64,000 bases of DNA from Pedobacter hartonius (GCF_900107535.1 NZ_FNRA01000001.1:682001-746000); one strand, 5' to 3'. Numbered from the stretch's first letter, positions 7,673 through 17,009 are shown. Numbers and translations are program-made. Notes: generated from the letters alone by a model not told the origin.

Positions 7673-8581
7673 ATGAAGATAGTTTTCATGGGCACCCCCG
7701 ATTTCGCAGTAGCTTCTTTAAATGCTTTGTTTGAAGCAGGTTACGATATTGTTGGTGTAGTTACCGCAGCAGATAAACCGGCAGGCAGAGGTCAGAAACT
7801 GCAGGAAAGTGCTGTAAAAAAGTATGCGGTAGAAAAAGGACTGAGGGTATTACAGCCTCTGAAACTAAAAGATTCTGAATTTGTTGAAGAACTCCGTTCC
7901 TTAAAAGCGGATCTGCAGGTAGTGGTGGCTTTCAGGATGCTTCCTGAAATCGTCTGGGATATGCCTGCGAAAGGAACAATCAACCTGCATGCTTCCCTGT
8001 TACCAAATTATCGTGGTGCAGCGCCGATCAACCACGCTATTATCAACGGAGAAACGGAAAGTGGAGTCACTACCTTTTTCCTGAAACACGAAATTGATAC
8101 GGGTGATGTAATCTTCTCGGAAAAAGTGGCCATTGCCGAAGACGATTCTGCAGGCGATCTGCATGATCATCTCATGGCAGCAGGAGCCGGTCTGCTGGTT
8201 AAAACAGTGAAAGCTATTGCTGAAGACAATTACAAAGAACAGCCTCAGCTGTCATCAGATGAGCTGAAACACGCCCCTAAAATATATAAAGAATTTTGTA
8301 AGGTGGAATGGAACCAGCCGGTAAAAACCATTTATAACCTGATCCGCGGTCTTAGTCCATACCCAACTGCGTTTACAGCGCTGAACGGTAAAACCATTAA
8401 GCTCTTTAAAACGCAATATGAGGAAACAATACCTGATACTGCTCCCGGCACATACCTAACCGACGGAAAGACCTTCCTGAAGTTTGCTGCTCTAGATGGC
8501 TTTATCAGTGTACTGGATGTACAATATGAAGGAAAGAAGAGAATGATGGTGGATGAATTTCTGAGGGGGATGCGTTTATAA
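7673..8581 (+). CDS. fmt: Methionyl-tRNA formyltransferase
   Basis: Fmt formylates Met-tRNAi using 10-formyltetrahydrofolate so that translation can start with fMet. The sequence opens MKIVFMGTPDFAVASLNAL, the canonical N-terminus, so the ATG at 7673 is chosen over a longer upstream frame. The folate-binding and catalytic region shows LHASLLPNYRGAAPINHAI with the catalytic Asn/His nearby and the HEIDTGDVI motif. The C-terminal OB-like domain includes IYNLIRGLSPYPTAF. It diverges from the topoisomerase gene and runs tail-to-tail with the aminotransferase gene. Length, 302 residues, is normal. Confidence 0.95.
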   Translation: MKIVFMGTPDFAVASLNALFEAGYDIVGVVTAADKPAGRGQKLQESAVKKYAVEKGLRVLQPLKLKDSEFVEELRSLKADLQVVVAFRMLPEIVWDMPAKGTINLHASLLPNYRGAAPINHAIINGETESGVTTFFLKHEIDTGDVIFSEKVAIAEDDSAGDLHDHLMAAGAGLLVKTVKAIAEDNYKEQPQLSSDELKHAPKIYKEFCKVEWNQPVKTIYNLIRGLSPYPTAFTALNGKTIKLFKTQYEETIPDTAPGTYLTDGKTFLKFAALDGFISVLDVQYEGKKRMMVDEFLRGMRL

Positions 8582-8593
8582 CCTACCTGGCAG

Positions 8594-9433
8594 CTATAAC
8601 GTATTGAGCAGCGAGCTTAACGATTTTGTCACTTCGTTGAAATAACGCTTCTTGCCATATCCCATTACCCAGCGGATACCTGAGGTAGCATTGCTGATAA
8701 AAACTTCCTCGGCTTCTTTTAAGACCTCGGGATTGATCTGGGCCTCTATGATTGAAATGCCGTTGGCTTTCGCCGTCTGCATGACCACATTACGCATCAC
8801 TCCGGCAATACAGCCCTCAGACAGTGCCGGGGTATAGATCTGCTTATCGTACACCACAAATACATTTGAACTGATGCTCTCGCACAGAAAGCCATTCTGG
8901 TTCAGGATAAAGGCCTCGTCAAGCCGGTGCTGCTTTTTATAAAGGCCAGCCATAACGAACAGCAGGGAATTACTTGTTTTATAATTCGACAGTTTATTCA
9001 CCGGTTTGGTGATCTCATCATAGACGTTGATGATCAGTCCCTTTTTATTCAATTCATAACCAGTTTCCTGCATGGCAGACGCTTCCAGCACATAGCCGGA
9101 TTTATTGTTGTCCGGTGTGTACAGCCCGTCTGCATCACGATAAACAGAAAGACGGAACCTTACATTATCTTTGAGCTTATTTTTCTTACATAACTCGGCG
9201 GTTTTCTGTTTCAGAAAATAGTTATCAAACAAAATCCCGCCATCCATCTTCAGCGCATTCATGCCGGCCTGCAGACGGCCGGCATGCAGTTCTGCAAATT
9301 TCAACTTGCCGCCAGACATCCGCATGGATTCAAAAAGGCCGTCCCCATATCTGAAAGCACGGTTTTTCACCGTAAGTATCTTCTCATCTACGGCAACGAA
9401 CTCGTCATTATATAATATATATTCGTGTTGCAT
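8594..9433 (-). CDS. Class IV PLP aminotransferase, probable aminodeoxychorismate lyase (PabC-like)
   Basis: The 279-residue protein has the fold-type IV landmarks RAFRYGDGLFESMR near the N-terminus, the PLP-lysine region (NKLSNYKTSNSLLFVMA, with Lys in LSNYKTSN), and CESISSNVFVVYD and LSEGCIAGVMRNVVM further on. In Bacteroidota such proteins usually act as 4-amino-4-deoxychorismate lyase in folate synthesis or, less often, as branched-chain or D-amino acid aminotransferases. The pabB-like gene at 45 kb makes the folate role plausible. It starts six bases after the rluD stop and is probably co-transcribed with it. Substrate cannot be settled from sequence alone. Confidence 0.75.
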   Translation of the reverse strand: MQHEYILYNDEFVAVDEKILTVKNRAFRYGDGLFESMRMSGGKLKFAELHAGRLQAGMNALKMDGGILFDNYFLKQKTAELCKKNKLKDNVRFRLSVYRDADGLYTPDNNKSGYVLEASAMQETGYELNKKGLIINVYDEITKPVNKLSNYKTSNSLLFVMAGLYKKQHRLDEAFILNQNGFLCESISSNVFVVYDKQIYTPALSEGCIAGVMRNVVMQTAKANGISIIEAQINPEVLKEAEEVFISNATSGIRWVMGYGKKRYFNEVTKSLSSLLNTL

Positions 9434-9439
9434 TAATTG

Positions 9440-10468
9440 TTATGCCTGTACAATATAGTTTCTCCATTTGTTCAACACAGCATCAAAATCCGGTGGCAGT
9501 GGCGCTTCAAACTCCATATACTCCTTTGTTGTGGGATGTATGAAGCCTAAAGTTTGTGCATGCAGCGCCTGGCGTGGTAACAATTCAAAACAGTTAGCCA
9601 CATATTGCTTGTACTTGTTAAAGGTTGTTCCCTTCAGTATTTTATCTCCGCCATAATTGGCATCATTAAATAATGGGTGGCCAATATGCTGCATGTGTGC
9701 CCTTATCTGATGTGTACGCCCGGTTTCCAGCTGACAACTGATTAAAGTCACATAATTTAAACGTTCTAAAACTGTATAATGTGTAACCGACCACTTGCCT
9801 TTTTCCTCATCATCATAAACGTCCATCACGATCCTGTTTTTTGCGCTTCTGCCGATATACCCAGAAACTGTGCCATTTTCCTGAATATCGCCCCAGGCAA
9901 GTGCAATATATTTACGGGTAATACTGTGGTCGAAGAACTGCTTCGCCAGTTTAGTCATCGTAATTTCGTTTTTGCTGATGATCAGCAGGCCTGAAGTGTC
10001 TTTGTCAATCCGGTGAACCAGGCCTGGCCTGCCTTCATTTCCGGGAAGTTGCGGCAGCTGGTCGAAGTGAAACGCCAGTGCATTAACGAGTGTTCCTGTA
10101 TAATTGTTGAATCCCGGATGTACAACCATACCTGCGGGTTTATTCACGATCAGCAGATCATTGTCTTCATAAACAATATCCAATGGAATATCTTCAGGGT
10201 AAACCTCGGTATCCCTGGGGGGATGAGGAAATACAATGGAGATCTCATCAGCAGGTTTTACCTTGTAACTCGCCTTCACAGTAGCTTTATTCACGAGTAC
10301 ATTCCCTGCATCAATCGCATTCTGAATACGGTTCCTTGACGCATTTTGCATACGCTGCATTAGAAACTTATCAATCCGCAGCGGAGACTGTCCATTGTCT
10401 ACGACAATATTAAAATGTTCGTATAAGTCCTGCTCTTCAAGTTCCAGCCCGCTATTCGTATTTTCCAT
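9440..10468 (-). CDS. rluD: RluD-type 23S rRNA pseudouridine synthase
   Basis: The protein (about 342 residues from the chosen ATG at 10468) joins an S4 RNA-binding domain (LRIDKFLMQRMQNASRNRIQ) to the RluA/RluD catalytic domain. The catalytic aspartate lies in GLVHRIDKDTSGLLIISKN. The family segments LDIVYEDNDLLIVNKPAGM and GRTHQIRAHMQHIGHPL are intact. RluD converts uridines of helix 69 in 23S rRNA to pseudouridine. A frame opening at 10546 adds 26 residues of unconvincing sequence. A -7-like TAGTTTTG just upstream of it would still allow the shorter start with a leader of about 80 bases. Confidence 0.9.
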   Translation of the reverse strand: MENTNSGLELEEQDLYEHFNIVVDNGQSPLRIDKFLMQRMQNASRNRIQNAIDAGNVLVNKATVKASYKVKPADEISIVFPHPPRDTEVYPEDIPLDIVYEDNDLLIVNKPAGMVVHPGFNNYTGTLVNALAFHFDQLPQLPGNEGRPGLVHRIDKDTSGLLIISKNEITMTKLAKQFFDHSITRKYIALAWGDIQENGTVSGYIGRSAKNRIVMDVYDDEEKGKWSVTHYTVLERLNYVTLISCQLETGRTHQIRAHMQHIGHPLFNDANYGGDKILKGTTFNKYKQYVANCFELLPRQALHAQTLGFIHPTTKEYMEFEAPLPPDFDAVLNKWRNYIVQA

Positions 10469-10647
10469 TCTTAATTTTATGATTTGATCCTGACAGGAAT
10501 TCATAGCATACAGCCTGCATTTTTTAATGCTGCCGAACCTAGTCATCCCAGTTTACAAAACTAACCTTTAACAATTACATTTCTCAAAAGAAATAAGGCC
10601 GAAAACTTAATGGTTTAGCTATTAACAAAATGAATCACAAAACGCTT

Positions 10648-10655
10648 TATATTTG
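10648..10655 (+). promoter_or_regulatory. Promoter -7 element of the ACC-deaminase-like gene
   Basis: TATATTTG fits TAnnTTTG and lies five bases before the ATG at 10660. Transcription should therefore start at or very near that ATG, leaving almost no leader. The promoter lies inside a longer frame opening at 10630, which argues against that earlier start. Confidence 0.5.
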
Positions 10656-10659
10656 CGCA

Positions 10660-11535
10660 ATGTTTGCAGACCTGAACAGTCCCTTTCAACAGCTACAACA
10701 CCCTCACTTAACCTGTTTATGGATAAAAAGAGAGGACCTGATAGATCCTTACATTTCAGGGAACAAATGGCGTAAGCTCAAATATATCCTCCAGGATGCT
10801 GCTGCGAAGGGAAAAGAACACCTGGTCACCTTCGGAGGTGCCTATTCCAACCACCTCGTGGCCACAGCCGCAGCAGCTGCCAGATCAGGGCGCAAAGCCA
10901 CTGCTTTTGTGAGGGGAGAAAAGGTGATGAATGAAATGCTGGTACTCTGCCAGCTGTATGGAATGGAGCTGATTTTTACAGACCGAGAGGCCTACAGGGA
11001 TAAGCCTGCATGTTATGAAAAACATTTCGGCGGCCATCCGTCTGCTTATTTCATTGATGAAGGGGGCGCTTCTGCAGAAGCGGTGAAGGGCTGTGCAGAG
11101 ATCATTACAGAATTACCTGCTGACATAGACCATCTCTTTTGTGCTGCCGGTACAGGGACCACTGCAGCAGGTTTGCTAAAAGGTATCCGGGAAAGCGGGT
11201 TAAAAACAAAACTTCATGTGATACCTGTCTTAAAGGGAGGAGATTTCATCAGGAAAGAGATCGGCAGATATGTTCCCCTTACGGATCAGCTCGTCTTACA
11301 TACAGACTATCATTTTGGAGGTTATGCAAAAACACGGCCTGAATTACTGCAGTTCATAAGGCAGTTTATTGCACGGCATGGAATTCTCATTGACCCCGTG
11401 TATACGGCGAAGATGTTCTTTGCGATTGATGACCTTGCAGAAAAAAATCACTTCTCAGCTGGTGAAAAAATCGCTGCCATTCATACCGGAGGTCTGCTGG
11501 GTATTATGGGGATGAAAGAAAAATTTGCTTTATGA
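10660..11535 (+). CDS. ACC deaminase / D-cysteine desulfhydrase family PLP enzyme
   Basis: This is a tryptophan-synthase-beta-fold PLP enzyme of about 291 residues. The PLP lysine is in DPYISGNKWRKLKYIL, followed by TFGGAYSNHLVATAAAAA and the glycine-rich phosphate loop LFCAAGTGTTAAGLLKG. The C-terminal IAAIHTGGLLGIMGM is also family-typical. Members either open the ring of 1-aminocyclopropane-1-carboxylate or desulfurate D-cysteine; I cannot tell which. The start at 10660 is preferred because a promoter element occupies the upstream part of the longer frame. Its stop codon lies immediately beside the deletion scar of pxpA. Confidence 0.85.
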   Translation: MFADLNSPFQQLQHPHLTCLWIKREDLIDPYISGNKWRKLKYILQDAAAKGKEHLVTFGGAYSNHLVATAAAAARSGRKATAFVRGEKVMNEMLVLCQLYGMELIFTDREAYRDKPACYEKHFGGHPSAYFIDEGGASAEAVKGCAEIITELPADIDHLFCAAGTGTTAAGLLKGIRESGLKTKLHVIPVLKGGDFIRKEIGRYVPLTDQLVLHTDYHFGGYAKTRPELLQFIRQFIARHGILIDPVYTAKMFFAIDDLAEKNHFSAGEKIAAIHTGGLLGIMGMKEKFAL

Positions 11536-11619
11536 TCACACTGCCATCGTGAACGCGCCAAAACTTTCGCCCATATCACAGTTTAAGTCAGCCGTATACC
11601 TAGTATCTGTCATGGTCAT
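11536..11619 (-). pseudogene. pxpA: pxpA N-terminal stub (5-oxoprolinase subunit A remnant)
   Basis: A 27-codon minus-strand frame starts at an ATG overlapping the end of pxpC by 20 bases and ends at a TGA at 11536-11538. It contains ADLNCDMGESFGAFTMA, the invariant opening of PxpA (LamB/YcsF family, normally about 250 residues). Sequence similarity stops there, and the ACC-deaminase-like gene ends two bases away. The pattern is that of a pxpBCA operon from which nearly all of pxpA was deleted. Confidence 0.85.
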
Positions 11620-12571
11620 ATTTGAATGTTAATGTCTGCCGGAGCTGTTTCAGCTGCTGTTCACGTTGCTGCAGTGCAGCCTGTGCGGCAGCCAGGGTGA
11701 CCAATTCAAAACGTATTTTCTGCCCGCATTGCAGTTGAGCAAGTTTAGAAAAATCTGCCGTGATCACCTGTACAATTCTCGGATATCCGCCAGTAGTCTG
11801 ATGGTCGGCCATCAACACAATGGAATCCCCGTTACTGGTCACCTGTACGGTACCAAAAGCAACGGCCGAAGAGATCATTTCCTGCGGCAGATTCAGTTCC
11901 AGTGCCGGCCCCTGCAGGTGGTATCCCATACGGTCTGATTCATTGGTGAGCCGAAACTCCCGCTCAAAAAAAGACTGCTGGCTCAGCGGCGAAAACAGTT
12001 CATACTCCGGTCCTTTCATTACCCTGATCACAGTATCTTTTAAATCAGGATAAAATGTACTCAGGTCGCAGGACCAGTTAAAATTGCGAAGGGTATCCTG
12101 GTACTCTTCTTTAAAAGATATGTGATCCCCTGTTTCCAGGGCCCTTCCTTTCCAGCCTCCAAACCCTGCCCGCAGATAAGTGGAACGGCTGCCCAGAACT
12201 TCAGAAACGTCAAACCCTCCGGACACTGTCAGATAGCTGCGGCATCCTGTTACCGAAGTACCGAAGTTCAGCATTGATCCCCTTTTTGCAAAAACAGGCC
12301 TCCACATTTTTACGGGTACATGATCAAGCGCAGGGGAGAGGTCTGCACCGGTAAGCGCAATCAGCTGATCGGATTCAAAATAGATTTTAGGTCCTATTAA
12401 CGTACATTCTATCCCGGCTTCGTGTTCCTGATTACCAACGAGCAGGTTTCCCGTTCTCAGGGCAACAGTATCCATTGCCCCGCTTACAATAATACCATCT
12501 TTCCTGTAACCAAATCTGCCGGTATCCTGAATGGTGGTCAGCAATCCACCTTTCAGCACCTTAATTCCCAT
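11600..12571 (-). CDS. pxpC: 5-oxoprolinase subunit C
   Basis: PxpC (KipA/biotin-dependent-carboxylase-like domain, cyclophilin-like) works with PxpB and PxpA in ATP-dependent opening of 5-oxoproline to glutamate. The 323-residue sequence shows VLKGGLLTTIQDTGRFGYRK at the N-terminus, then ALTGADLSPAL, SYLTVSGGFDVSEVLGSRST and MADHQTTGGYPRIVQV, all family-typical. Its start overlaps the end of pxpB by 11 bases, indicating translational coupling. The third gene, pxpA, survives only as a stub, so the complex cannot be completed from this locus. Confidence 0.9.
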   Translation of the reverse strand: MGIKVLKGGLLTTIQDTGRFGYRKDGIIVSGAMDTVALRTGNLLVGNQEHEAGIECTLIGPKIYFESDQLIALTGADLSPALDHVPVKMWRPVFAKRGSMLNFGTSVTGCRSYLTVSGGFDVSEVLGSRSTYLRAGFGGWKGRALETGDHISFKEEYQDTLRNFNWSCDLSTFYPDLKDTVIRVMKGPEYELFSPLSQQSFFEREFRLTNESDRMGYHLQGPALELNLPQEMISSAVAFGTVQVTSNGDSIVLMADHQTTGGYPRIVQVITADFSKLAQLQCGQKIRFELVTLAAAQAALQQREQQLKQLRQTLTFKYDHDRY

Positions 12572-13271
12572 AGCGCCTCTTATTGGTCATTTCAAACTCT
12601 GTTTCTGTGATGGATACAAAACGGACACGGTCGCCGGCCTTCAGTAATGCCGGTGCGGCCCTGCCTGCATCAAATAAATGAATTGGGGTACACCCGATGA
12701 TCTGCCACCCTGCGGGCGTCTCTATCGGGTAGACACCGGTTTGTTTTCCGGCAATTCCTACAGATCCCGGAGGCACTTTTGACCGCGGCGTTTCCCTTCT
12801 GGGGGTTGATAACTGCTCATCCATGCCTGCCAGGTAGGGGAATCCTGGTGCAAAACCGATCATATGTACCAGATATTCAGTTCCGGTATGTATGCTGATC
12901 ACCTCCTCGGTCGTCAGTTTCGTATGTGCAGCTACAAAGTCAAGGTCCGGCCCCCAAACGCCACCATACAAAACAGGGATTTCCACAATACCAGATACAG
13001 ATTTTGCGGGATGCGCCATCACCTCGATAAGCATTTCCTCGAGGTCTGACTGAACCGACTGATAACTGACAATTATTGGTTCATAAAATATGGTGACTGT
13101 TGTAAATGCAGGTACATATTCTATAAAGCCGTCGAAAGAATACTCCTCCAGATAATTACAAACAGCCCGTATGATCTCATGGGTAGAATTACTGATCTCT
13201 TCATCAAACTGAACAACAATCGCCGCGTCCCCCAATGGGTAGAACCGTACATCGTTAATGGTGGAATTCAT
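12561..13271 (-). CDS. pxpB: 5-oxoprolinase subunit B
   Basis: PxpB (KipI/allophanate-hydrolase subunit 1 family) is the partner of PxpC in 5-oxoproline cleavage. Residues FYPLGDAAIVVQFDEEIS open the protein. The core has IPVLYGGVWGPDLDFVA, HMIGFAPGFPYLAGMD and the C-terminal PPGSVGIAGKQTGVYPIET, all conserved. Length (236 residues) is normal. It is the first gene of the leftward operon. With pxpA deleted downstream, the pair may be non-functional, may use a PxpA encoded elsewhere, or may act only as a regulator, as reported for Bacillus KipI/KipA. Confidence 0.9.
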   Translation of the reverse strand: MNSTINDVRFYPLGDAAIVVQFDEEISNSTHEIIRAVCNYLEEYSFDGFIEYVPAFTTVTIFYEPIIVSYQSVQSDLEEMLIEVMAHPAKSVSGIVEIPVLYGGVWGPDLDFVAAHTKLTTEEVISIHTGTEYLVHMIGFAPGFPYLAGMDEQLSTPRRETPRSKVPPGSVGIAGKQTGVYPIETPAGWQIIGCTPIHLFDAGRAAPALLKAGDRVRFVSITETEFEMTNKRRYGN

Positions 13272-13366
13272 TCATTTATTGAGTTTTAGCCGCAAATAAA
13301 TATAATAATTAAACCTGAAAAAACTATTGCTGTATCCTTTTATGCAGCTCCCGCCGATAGCGTTTA

Positions 13367-13390
13367 AAAACCCCCTCTTAAGGGGGTTTT
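13367..13390. terminator. Symmetric hairpin between divergent genes
   Basis: Perfect 10-base arms (AAAACCCCCT, 13367-13376 and 13381-13390) flank the loop CTTA, with A and T flanks on both sides. It has the form of a bidirectional terminator. It sits in the region between the starts of pxpB and the barrel protein gene, where no upstream gene needs terminating. Confidence 0.6.
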
Positions 13391-13506
13391 GTCGTCAGCC
13401 CAAACAGAATACCTTTACCGGAAAAATAAAATTAACTATTACTGCTCAAAGTCTGGCATGAACGTGTCGTTAAATGATAACGTTACCATGAAAAGCTCCC
13501 CCTTCT

Positions 13507-15951
13507 ATGAAAAAAATATTTTTACTATTTACCTCTTTTGCAGTTTTTTTACTGTTCTTTAAAGCGGCTGCGCAAACCAGTCATGACGGCAGTTTGACCG
13601 GAAATGTAATTGATGAGCAGAGAAAACCACTGGACTATGTTTCCATTGCTTTACTGAAAGCCCAGGATTCCACAGTGGTGAAGGGCTCATTTACATTTGA
13701 AAAAGGAATCTACGCCTTTGATCATTTGCCCGACGGCAATTATCTGATAGCCTTTAATATGCTGGGCTACACGAAAGTTGTTAAAGGGCCATTCCCTATT
13801 AACGCCGGTAACAGGGCATATTCGGTAAACGATGTGCTGCTCACTGCTACGGCAAAGCAACTGAATAGTGTAAATATCACCGGGAAAAAGCCACTTGTGG
13901 AAAGGCAGGTAGATAAAACCGTACTGAACATTGAAAACAGTGTTCTGGCTACCGGCAATACCGCACTGGAAATTCTGAGAAAGGCACCGGGAGTAAGTGT
14001 AGATAAAGATGGCAATGTGAGCCTGAGAGGTAAAAAAGGCGTGACCGTGATGATTGATGGCAAGCCTACTTATCTGTCGAATGAGGAATTGGCCAATTTA
14101 TTAAATTCAACCGAAGGGAATGCTATTACCAGCATTGAGCTGCTCACTAATCCGTCGTCAAAATATGATGCCTCAGGGAATTCCGGTATCATTAATATTA
14201 AACTCAAAAAGAACCGCAATTACGGAACCAATGGAACAGCGACAGCGGGAGGAGGATATGGAAAAAATTATAAGGCCAATGGCGGATTAACACTCAACCA
14301 CAGGGAAAAGAAATTTAATGTTTTTGGGGATGTGAATTATGGCCGCAACAAACGAACTGTGAAACAAGGACTTAGTCGGGTAAATGATACAGGTACAGAT
14401 CAGACATTCTTTGACCAGACGGCTGGATATACAGGCATCAGGAACAATACGAACTATAAAACCGGCCTGGATTATTTTATTAATGATAACAACACTATAG
14501 GTGTTGCTATAAACGGTTATGTTACCAAAGCGGATCAGGTGGATAATATTTTAACACGAATCGGCAGCCATCCGAATCAGACAGATTCCCTGGTAAAAGC
14601 GATAAATCCTACGCAATATAAATATGTAAATACAGCGTATAACCTAAATTACAGGGGCGTACTGGATACGTTGGGCCAGGAAATTAATGTAGATCTTGAT
14701 TTCTCAAGGTACCACAGGGATAAACTTGAAACCTACAATAATAATTTCTCTGATGCTGCCGGTTTATTGACCAGGCCACCTGTAATCTTTAGGAATGCCA
14801 CACCTGCGATCGTAAAAATATGGGTAGCAAAGGCCGACTATAGTTATCCTCTCAACAAAAAAACGAAATTAGATCTGGGGTTAAAAACCAGCTTTGTGAA
14901 TACTGACAACAATTCAATCTTTGAAAATTTCATTAATCATACATGGCAGAATGATGTAACACAGACTAATCATTTTAAATACGATGAAAACATCAATGCC
15001 GCTTATGCCAACCTTAAGCGCGAGTTCAGGAGCACCACATTACAGCTGGGATTAAGGGCTGAACAGACCAATTCAAAGGGAAATTCTGTCACCACACAAA
15101 ATACTGTTAAACGCCATTACCTGAACTTATTCCCCACAATTTTTATCAATCAGGTACTCTCCAGAAACAACGAAATCGGATTTTCTTACAGCAGGAGGAT
15201 TGACCGCCCGGATTATTCATCCCTGAATCCCTTTGTTCATTTCCTTGACGCTTTTACTTATTTTAGGGGAAATCCTTTCCTGAATCCCCAGTATACTAAC
15301 TCATTTGAAGTCTCTTATTCTTATAAAAAAACAATCAACGCAACATTTGGTTACAGCCATACCAGTGACGTAATTTCCTTTGTTGTGATAGCAGACACGG
15401 CAAGAAAAACACTGGCTGCCAGTAATGAGAACCTTGCAGAGTTAAATTCATATAACCTGAATATCAGCTCCCCGCTATCCCTTGCCAGATGGTGGAATAC
15501 CAATACCAATCTGACCGTTTTTTACAATAAGTTCAATGCTCCTGATCTTTTAGCAACACCCTTCAGCAGCGGAAAATTGTCGTTTAATTTTAATACTACA
15601 CAAACTTTTACTGTTACTCCTACATTCAATGTTGAACTGTCAGGATTCTACCACTCGAAAAGCGTGAACGGTACAACTGCTGAATCGGAGCAGCACAGTA
15701 TAGATCTGGGATTCAGTAAATCTTTGCTGGAGAAAAAATTAAATATTAAAGTAGCTGCGAATGATGTCTTTAATCTGCTGAAGTATAAAAACACAAGTAC
15801 AATCCCCGGGCAGGATTTCACATACAGGAGCAAAGACGAAAGCAGGGTATTCCGTTTAACCTGTACCTATCGTTTTGGCAGCAGTGAAATCAAAGGGGCA
15901 CGCAAACGGGACAAAGGTTCTGCTGAAGAACAGAACCGGGTAAAACCATAG
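13507..15951 (+). CDS. Outer-membrane beta-barrel protein, TonB-receptor-like (OMP_b-brl_3)
   Basis: The 814-residue protein has a signal peptide ending at KAAAQ (about residue 23). A carboxypeptidase-regulatory-like domain follows (LTGNVIDEQRKPLDYVSIAL), then a plug-like domain (ILRKAPGVSVDKDGNVSLRG; ITSIELLTNPSSKYDASGNS), then a long barrel rich in alternating aromatic strands. Such proteins sit in the outer membrane and resemble TonB-dependent receptors. Their substrates are mostly unknown. No SusD partner or obvious TonB box was seen. It is a single-gene unit downstream of a symmetric hairpin. Confidence 0.85.
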   Translation: MKKIFLLFTSFAVFLLFFKAAAQTSHDGSLTGNVIDEQRKPLDYVSIALLKAQDSTVVKGSFTFEKGIYAFDHLPDGNYLIAFNMLGYTKVVKGPFPINAGNRAYSVNDVLLTATAKQLNSVNITGKKPLVERQVDKTVLNIENSVLATGNTALEILRKAPGVSVDKDGNVSLRGKKGVTVMIDGKPTYLSNEELANLLNSTEGNAITSIELLTNPSSKYDASGNSGIINIKLKKNRNYGTNGTATAGGGYGKNYKANGGLTLNHREKKFNVFGDVNYGRNKRTVKQGLSRVNDTGTDQTFFDQTAGYTGIRNNTNYKTGLDYFINDNNTIGVAINGYVTKADQVDNILTRIGSHPNQTDSLVKAINPTQYKYVNTAYNLNYRGVLDTLGQEINVDLDFSRYHRDKLETYNNNFSDAAGLLTRPPVIFRNATPAIVKIWVAKADYSYPLNKKTKLDLGLKTSFVNTDNNSIFENFINHTWQNDVTQTNHFKYDENINAAYANLKREFRSTTLQLGLRAEQTNSKGNSVTTQNTVKRHYLNLFPTIFINQVLSRNNEIGFSYSRRIDRPDYSSLNPFVHFLDAFTYFRGNPFLNPQYTNSFEVSYSYKKTINATFGYSHTSDVISFVVIADTARKTLAASNENLAELNSYNLNISSPLSLARWWNTNTNLTVFYNKFNAPDLLATPFSSGKLSFNFNTTQTFTVTPTFNVELSGFYHSKSVNGTTAESEQHSIDLGFSKSLLEKKLNIKVAANDVFNLLKYKNTSTIPGQDFTYRSKDESRVFRLTCTYRFGSSEIKGARKRDKGSAEEQNRVKP

Positions 15952-16082
15952 GTACCGATCCGGAATCCCCAATACAGGTGATCTTGGGCAAAAAAAGATA
16001 CGATAGCATAAATACACGCGTTCCAGAATATGTTAATCAGGCCACCGGCAGTTGAATAAAGAGAGAACTAACTCGGAATAAA

Positions 16083-16949
16083 ATGAAAAATATAATTATC
16101 ACAGGTTGCAGCAGTGGAGTGGGCTGGTTTCTGTCACAACAATTGGCGAAAGAAGGGCATACTGTATATGCCACCATGCGAAATATCGGCTCAAAAAATA
16201 AGGACGCCGCCAATAGAATGAAGGCATGGGCTAGAGAGAACTCAGTAAATATTGTAGTAGTTGAGCTTGATATCAGCAGTGAGAGCTCTGTAAAAACAGC
16301 AATAGATGAAATTGCACTCCATTCAAATGGAGCAATTGACGTACTGATCAATAATGCAGGATTAGGTTCCACAGGGCTTCTGGAAGCCTTTAGCGGCAAG
16401 GAAATGGATCATATATTCCAGGTGATGGTACTGAGCCCCGACAGGATAATTAAAGCAGTTCTTCCGTTTATGCACAAAAGGCAGGAAGGTCTTTTAATAC
16501 AGATCTCCAGCAGAATGGCCACTTTCCAGATACCATTTTTAGGTCCTTATGCTGCGGCTAAAGCAGCCTTGGGATCCTTAAGCAATACTTACAACAAAGA
16601 GCTGAAAGTAGTGGGAATAGATTCTGTTCTGGTACAGATCGGAGCCGTAAACACAGCCCTTCGAAAAAATGTATCCGCAAATTTTGTTGAAAATACGGCT
16701 ATCTCATCGAAATACGGTGAATGGTATCCGAAGGCAAAAAAGAATATTATTGAGATGTTTGGTGCAAACCGCTCTACTCATGAACCTGCCGAAGTTGCCA
16801 ATACGATCAGCAGCATTATCAGCACCCCATTTGGACAAAGGAAGATGATCTATACTATCGGACTGGATATCCTGGCTTCATCCATTATAGAAATTAACAA
16901 GATATCTACGGATATTTCAAATAAAGTTATTGAGAAGGAAGACTTATAA
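16083..16949 (+). CDS. SDR family NAD(P)-dependent oxidoreductase
   Basis: The 288-residue protein is a classical short-chain dehydrogenase. The cofactor motif is TGCSSGVG (residues 8-15), the structural motif is NNAG, and the catalytic set is Ser in IQISSRMA with YAAAK (Tyr/Lys). Substrate is unknown. It is transcribed alone, 131 bases after the barrel gene, and ends at a strong hairpin. The sequence MRNIGSKNKDAANR after the second strand suggests NADP(H) preference, which is an inference only. Confidence 0.85.
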   Translation: MKNIIITGCSSGVGWFLSQQLAKEGHTVYATMRNIGSKNKDAANRMKAWARENSVNIVVVELDISSESSVKTAIDEIALHSNGAIDVLINNAGLGSTGLLEAFSGKEMDHIFQVMVLSPDRIIKAVLPFMHKRQEGLLIQISSRMATFQIPFLGPYAAAKAALGSLSNTYNKELKVVGIDSVLVQIGAVNTALRKNVSANFVENTAISSKYGEWYPKAKKNIIEMFGANRSTHEPAEVANTISSIISTPFGQRKMIYTIGLDILASSIIEINKISTDISNKVIEKEDL

Positions 16950-16986
16950 AAAAGGCACGGGGGCTCTCTAAGCCGCATGCCTTTTT
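16949..16986 (+). terminator. Rho-independent terminator after the SDR gene
   Basis: Arms AAAAAGGCA (16949-16957) and TGCCTTTTT (16978-16986) are perfect complements. The T run on both sides allows it to serve the SDR gene and, from the other direction, the anti-sigma-like gene. Confidence 0.7.
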
Positions 16987-17009
16987 CAAATTCTTTATTG
17001 CCGTTCAGA

